Shown here piece after piece: positions 4,978 through 6,368 of a DNA stretch of 6,368 nt. The notes under the pieces were generated by a model. It was not told the origin of the DNA. It did not search any database and saw only the letters and a program-made list of their open reading frames with translations. Every line of letters begins with the position of its first letter. Position 1 is the first letter of the stretch. The DNA comes from an uncultured Propionibacteriaceae bacterium (lineage in GTDB: Bacteria > Actinomycetota > Actinomycetes > Propionibacteriales > Propionibacteriaceae), in the NCBI GenBank assembly GCA_936941515.1, contig CAKZJI010000492.1, positions 1-6,368 on the forward strand. Direction: 5' to 3'. The position numbers and the translations under genes are program-made.

Positions 4978-6368
4978 GCGGTGACCTGGTGGGTGCGGGC
5001 CACCTCCGCGTACCACAGAGCGCTGGCCTTAGGGGTCCGGCGCAGCGTGTCGTAGTCCACCCGGACGATCCCGAAACGCTCGGTGTAGCCCATGGACCAC
5101 TCGAAGTTGTCCAGCAGCGACCACACCAGGTAGCCGCGCACATCCACACCGTTGTCCATGGCCTGACGCACCGCCACCAGATGGTCGCGAATGTAGGCCA
5201 GCCGGGTCGATGTGTCATCAACGAAGCCCTCGGCATCCGGCTCATCACGGTAGGCGGCGCCATTCTCGGTGATGACCATGGGGACGCCGGCGGGACCGGT
5301 GTACTCGCGATGCACCCGCTCTAGCATCAGCCGCAGGTCCTCGGCGCAGACCTCCCAGCCCATCGAGGTCACCGGCAGATCCCGGGGCACGGGCTGGATC
5401 GTCTCGTTGCCCACCATCGGGGAGGCATTCGGGTGGCCACCCTCGGCGATCGTGACCTCGCGGACCGCCCCAGGCTCGGGCGCACGATGGGCCGCCCCGT
5501 TGTAGAAGTTCACGCCGAGCACATCGATGGGGGCGCTGATCAGCTGCATGTCACCCTCGCGAACAGCCTTGCCCAGCCCCGCAGGGCCCATCGCCTCCAA
5601 GGCCTCGGCTGGGTACTCACCCTTGAAGATGGGATCCAGGAACACCCCCATGAAGCCCGCGTCGATCCGGGAGGCGGCCTTGACGTCGGCTGGGTTGTCC
5701 GGGTCCGCGGGATGCGCATAGCCGGTGTTGACGGTGATCCCGACCGTGAGGTCACGTGGTGCCGCGCGCAGCGCCTGGATTCCCAGGCCGTGGGCCAGCA
5801 GCAGGTGGTGGGCGGCGTCCACGGCCTCTTCGGGGCTGACATGCCCCGGCGCATGCACCCCGGCAGCGTAGGAGAGGAACGACGAGCACCAAGCCTCGTT
5901 CAATGTGGTCCAGATGTCGACGCGGTCTCCGAGGGCCTCGACGAGATGGGCGGTGTACTCGGCGAACCGGTAGGAGGTGTCGCGGTTGGCCCAGCCGCCC
6001 TCGTCCTGCAGGGCTTGGGGCAGATCCCAGTGATACAGCGTGATCCACGGCGTGATGCCGGCGCCGAGCAGCCGGTCGATCAGGCGCAGGGTCTCCAGGT
6101 CGGGGTGGTCCGGCTGCAGACCAAAGGCCTCGGCGATCGAGCGTTCAAAGCCGATCTGGTTGACGAAGACATAGCGACCGCCTGTCTTCAGATCGGCCTC
6201 GTCGATCGGCACCACCACCTTGGTCGCCACCTGTCGGCGGCCGGTGAACAGGTCGAACTCGTTGCGCCGGAGACGATGCTTGATGATCAGGGAGCGGTTC
6301 AGCGCCTGGGAGCGGAACATCGGCCGCTCGGCCCACTCCTGCGTGCGCACGCCGCCGTCGTCGCGGCT
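4974..6368 (-). CDS. Family 1 glycoside hydrolase (beta-glucosidase-like) with a foreign N-terminus; 5' end open at window edge
   Basis: From about residue 91 (numbered from GTG 6350) this is a clear GH1 beta-glycosidase: GITPWITLYHWDLPQALQDEGGW (98-120, His107), the acid/base motif TLNEAW with Glu152, VLGVNFYNG (277-285), the nucleophile motif ITENG with Glu362, and the sugar-binding end WSLLDNFEWSMGY (410-422, Glu417 and Trp418). The C-terminus is complete. The first 90 residues are not GH1: there is no FLWGxATAxxQxEG start, no WD segment and no YRFSIxWPR strand. Instead the region reads FDLFTGRRQVATKVVVPIDE (32-51) then GGRYVFVNQIGFERSIAEAFGL (58-79), like a different protein I cannot name. 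The frame has no stop up to base 6368, so the start may lie outside. GTG 6350 lacks a ribosome site; ATG 6320 has AGGAG about 15 bases upstream. Loss of the first barrel strands predicts an inactive or altered enzyme, so this may be a pseudogene, chimera or misassembly. NEA replaces the usual NEP. Confidence 0.8.
   Translation of the reverse strand, partial: SRDDGGVRTQEWAERPMFRSQALNRSLIIKHRLRRNEFDLFTGRRQVATKVVVPIDEADLKTGGRYVFVNQIGFERSIAEAFGLQPDHPDLETLRLIDRLLGAGITPWITLYHWDLPQALQDEGGWANRDTSYRFAEYTAHLVEALGDRVDIWTTLNEAWCSSFLSYAAGVHAPGHVSPEEAVDAAHHLLLAHGLGIQALRAAPRDLTVGITVNTGYAHPADPDNPADVKAASRIDAGFMGVFLDPIFKGEYPAEALEAMGPAGLGKAVREGDMQLISAPIDVLGVNFYNGAAHRAPEPGAVREVTIAEGGHPNASPMVGNETIQPVPRDLPVTSMGWEVCAEDLRLMLERVHREYTGPAGVPMVITENGAAYRDEPDAEGFVDDTSTRLAYIRDHLVAVRQAMDNGVDVRGYLVWSLLDNFEWSMGYTERFGIVRVDYDTLRRTPKASALWYAEVARTHQVTA
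6066..6090 (-). other. Probable fusion point between foreign N-terminal segment and GH1 body
   Basis: The encoded sequence TLRLIDRLL (residues 88-96 or so) is where similarity changes. The part after it, LIDRLLGAGITPW, matches a GH1 helix and strand usually preceded by a (F/Y)YDR-like helix start. The part before it, DHPDLETLR, belongs to the non-GH1 segment. The reading frame is kept exactly. The boundary is judged by eye from family knowledge and could be off by several codons. Confidence 0.5.

Noticed and set aside
1..6368. Mobile element, CRISPR array or tRNA attachment site
   Set aside because: I found no transposase or integrase frames, no regularly spaced repeats, no tRNA-like cloverleaf and no terminal inverted repeats.

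Overview
This GC-rich window, with strong G/C preference at third codon positions, GTG/TTG starts and tight 4-base gene overlaps, looks like the chromosome of a high-GC actinobacterium. The protein families, including the CE1758/CE1759 flavin pair, fit Actinomycetota. A propionibacterium-like or corynebacterium-like source is only a guess. There are six coding regions in two converging groups, cut by both window edges.

Left part, + strand (1-1892): the end of an iron-siderophore type ABC importer operon. A substrate-binding lipoprotein with a twin-arginine type signal enters from the left edge and overlaps an ATPase gene by TTGA. No membrane permease is present, so it should lie upstream of the window. 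A hairpin follows the ATPase stop.

Middle, + strand (1893-3869): a 220-base intergenic region carries a 17-base palindrome (2080-2096) just upstream of a luciferase-like flavin monooxygenase (CE1758 type). That gene overlaps its partner FMN reductase (CE1759 type) by GTGA. The reductase presumably supplies reduced flavin to the monooxygenase. The palindrome is a good candidate operator for the pair.

Right part, - strand (6368-3937): a two-gene unit read leftwards, a family 1 glycoside hydrolase followed, with an ATGA overlap, by an NAD(P)-binding atypical short-chain dehydrogenase/epimerase. It converges on the flavin pair across a 67-base spacer holding a GC-rich palindrome.

The most unusual object is the glycoside hydrolase. 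Residues from about 90 onward are a good GH1 enzyme with both catalytic glutamates. The roughly 90 residues before that do not look like the start of a GH1 barrel; they look like the N-terminal part of an unrelated protein joined in frame. The gene is therefore a chimera or 5'-replaced pseudogene, or a misassembly, with the join at about 6066-6090. I see no RNA genes, insertion sequences or CRISPR, and nothing that clearly amounts to a new multi-gene system.
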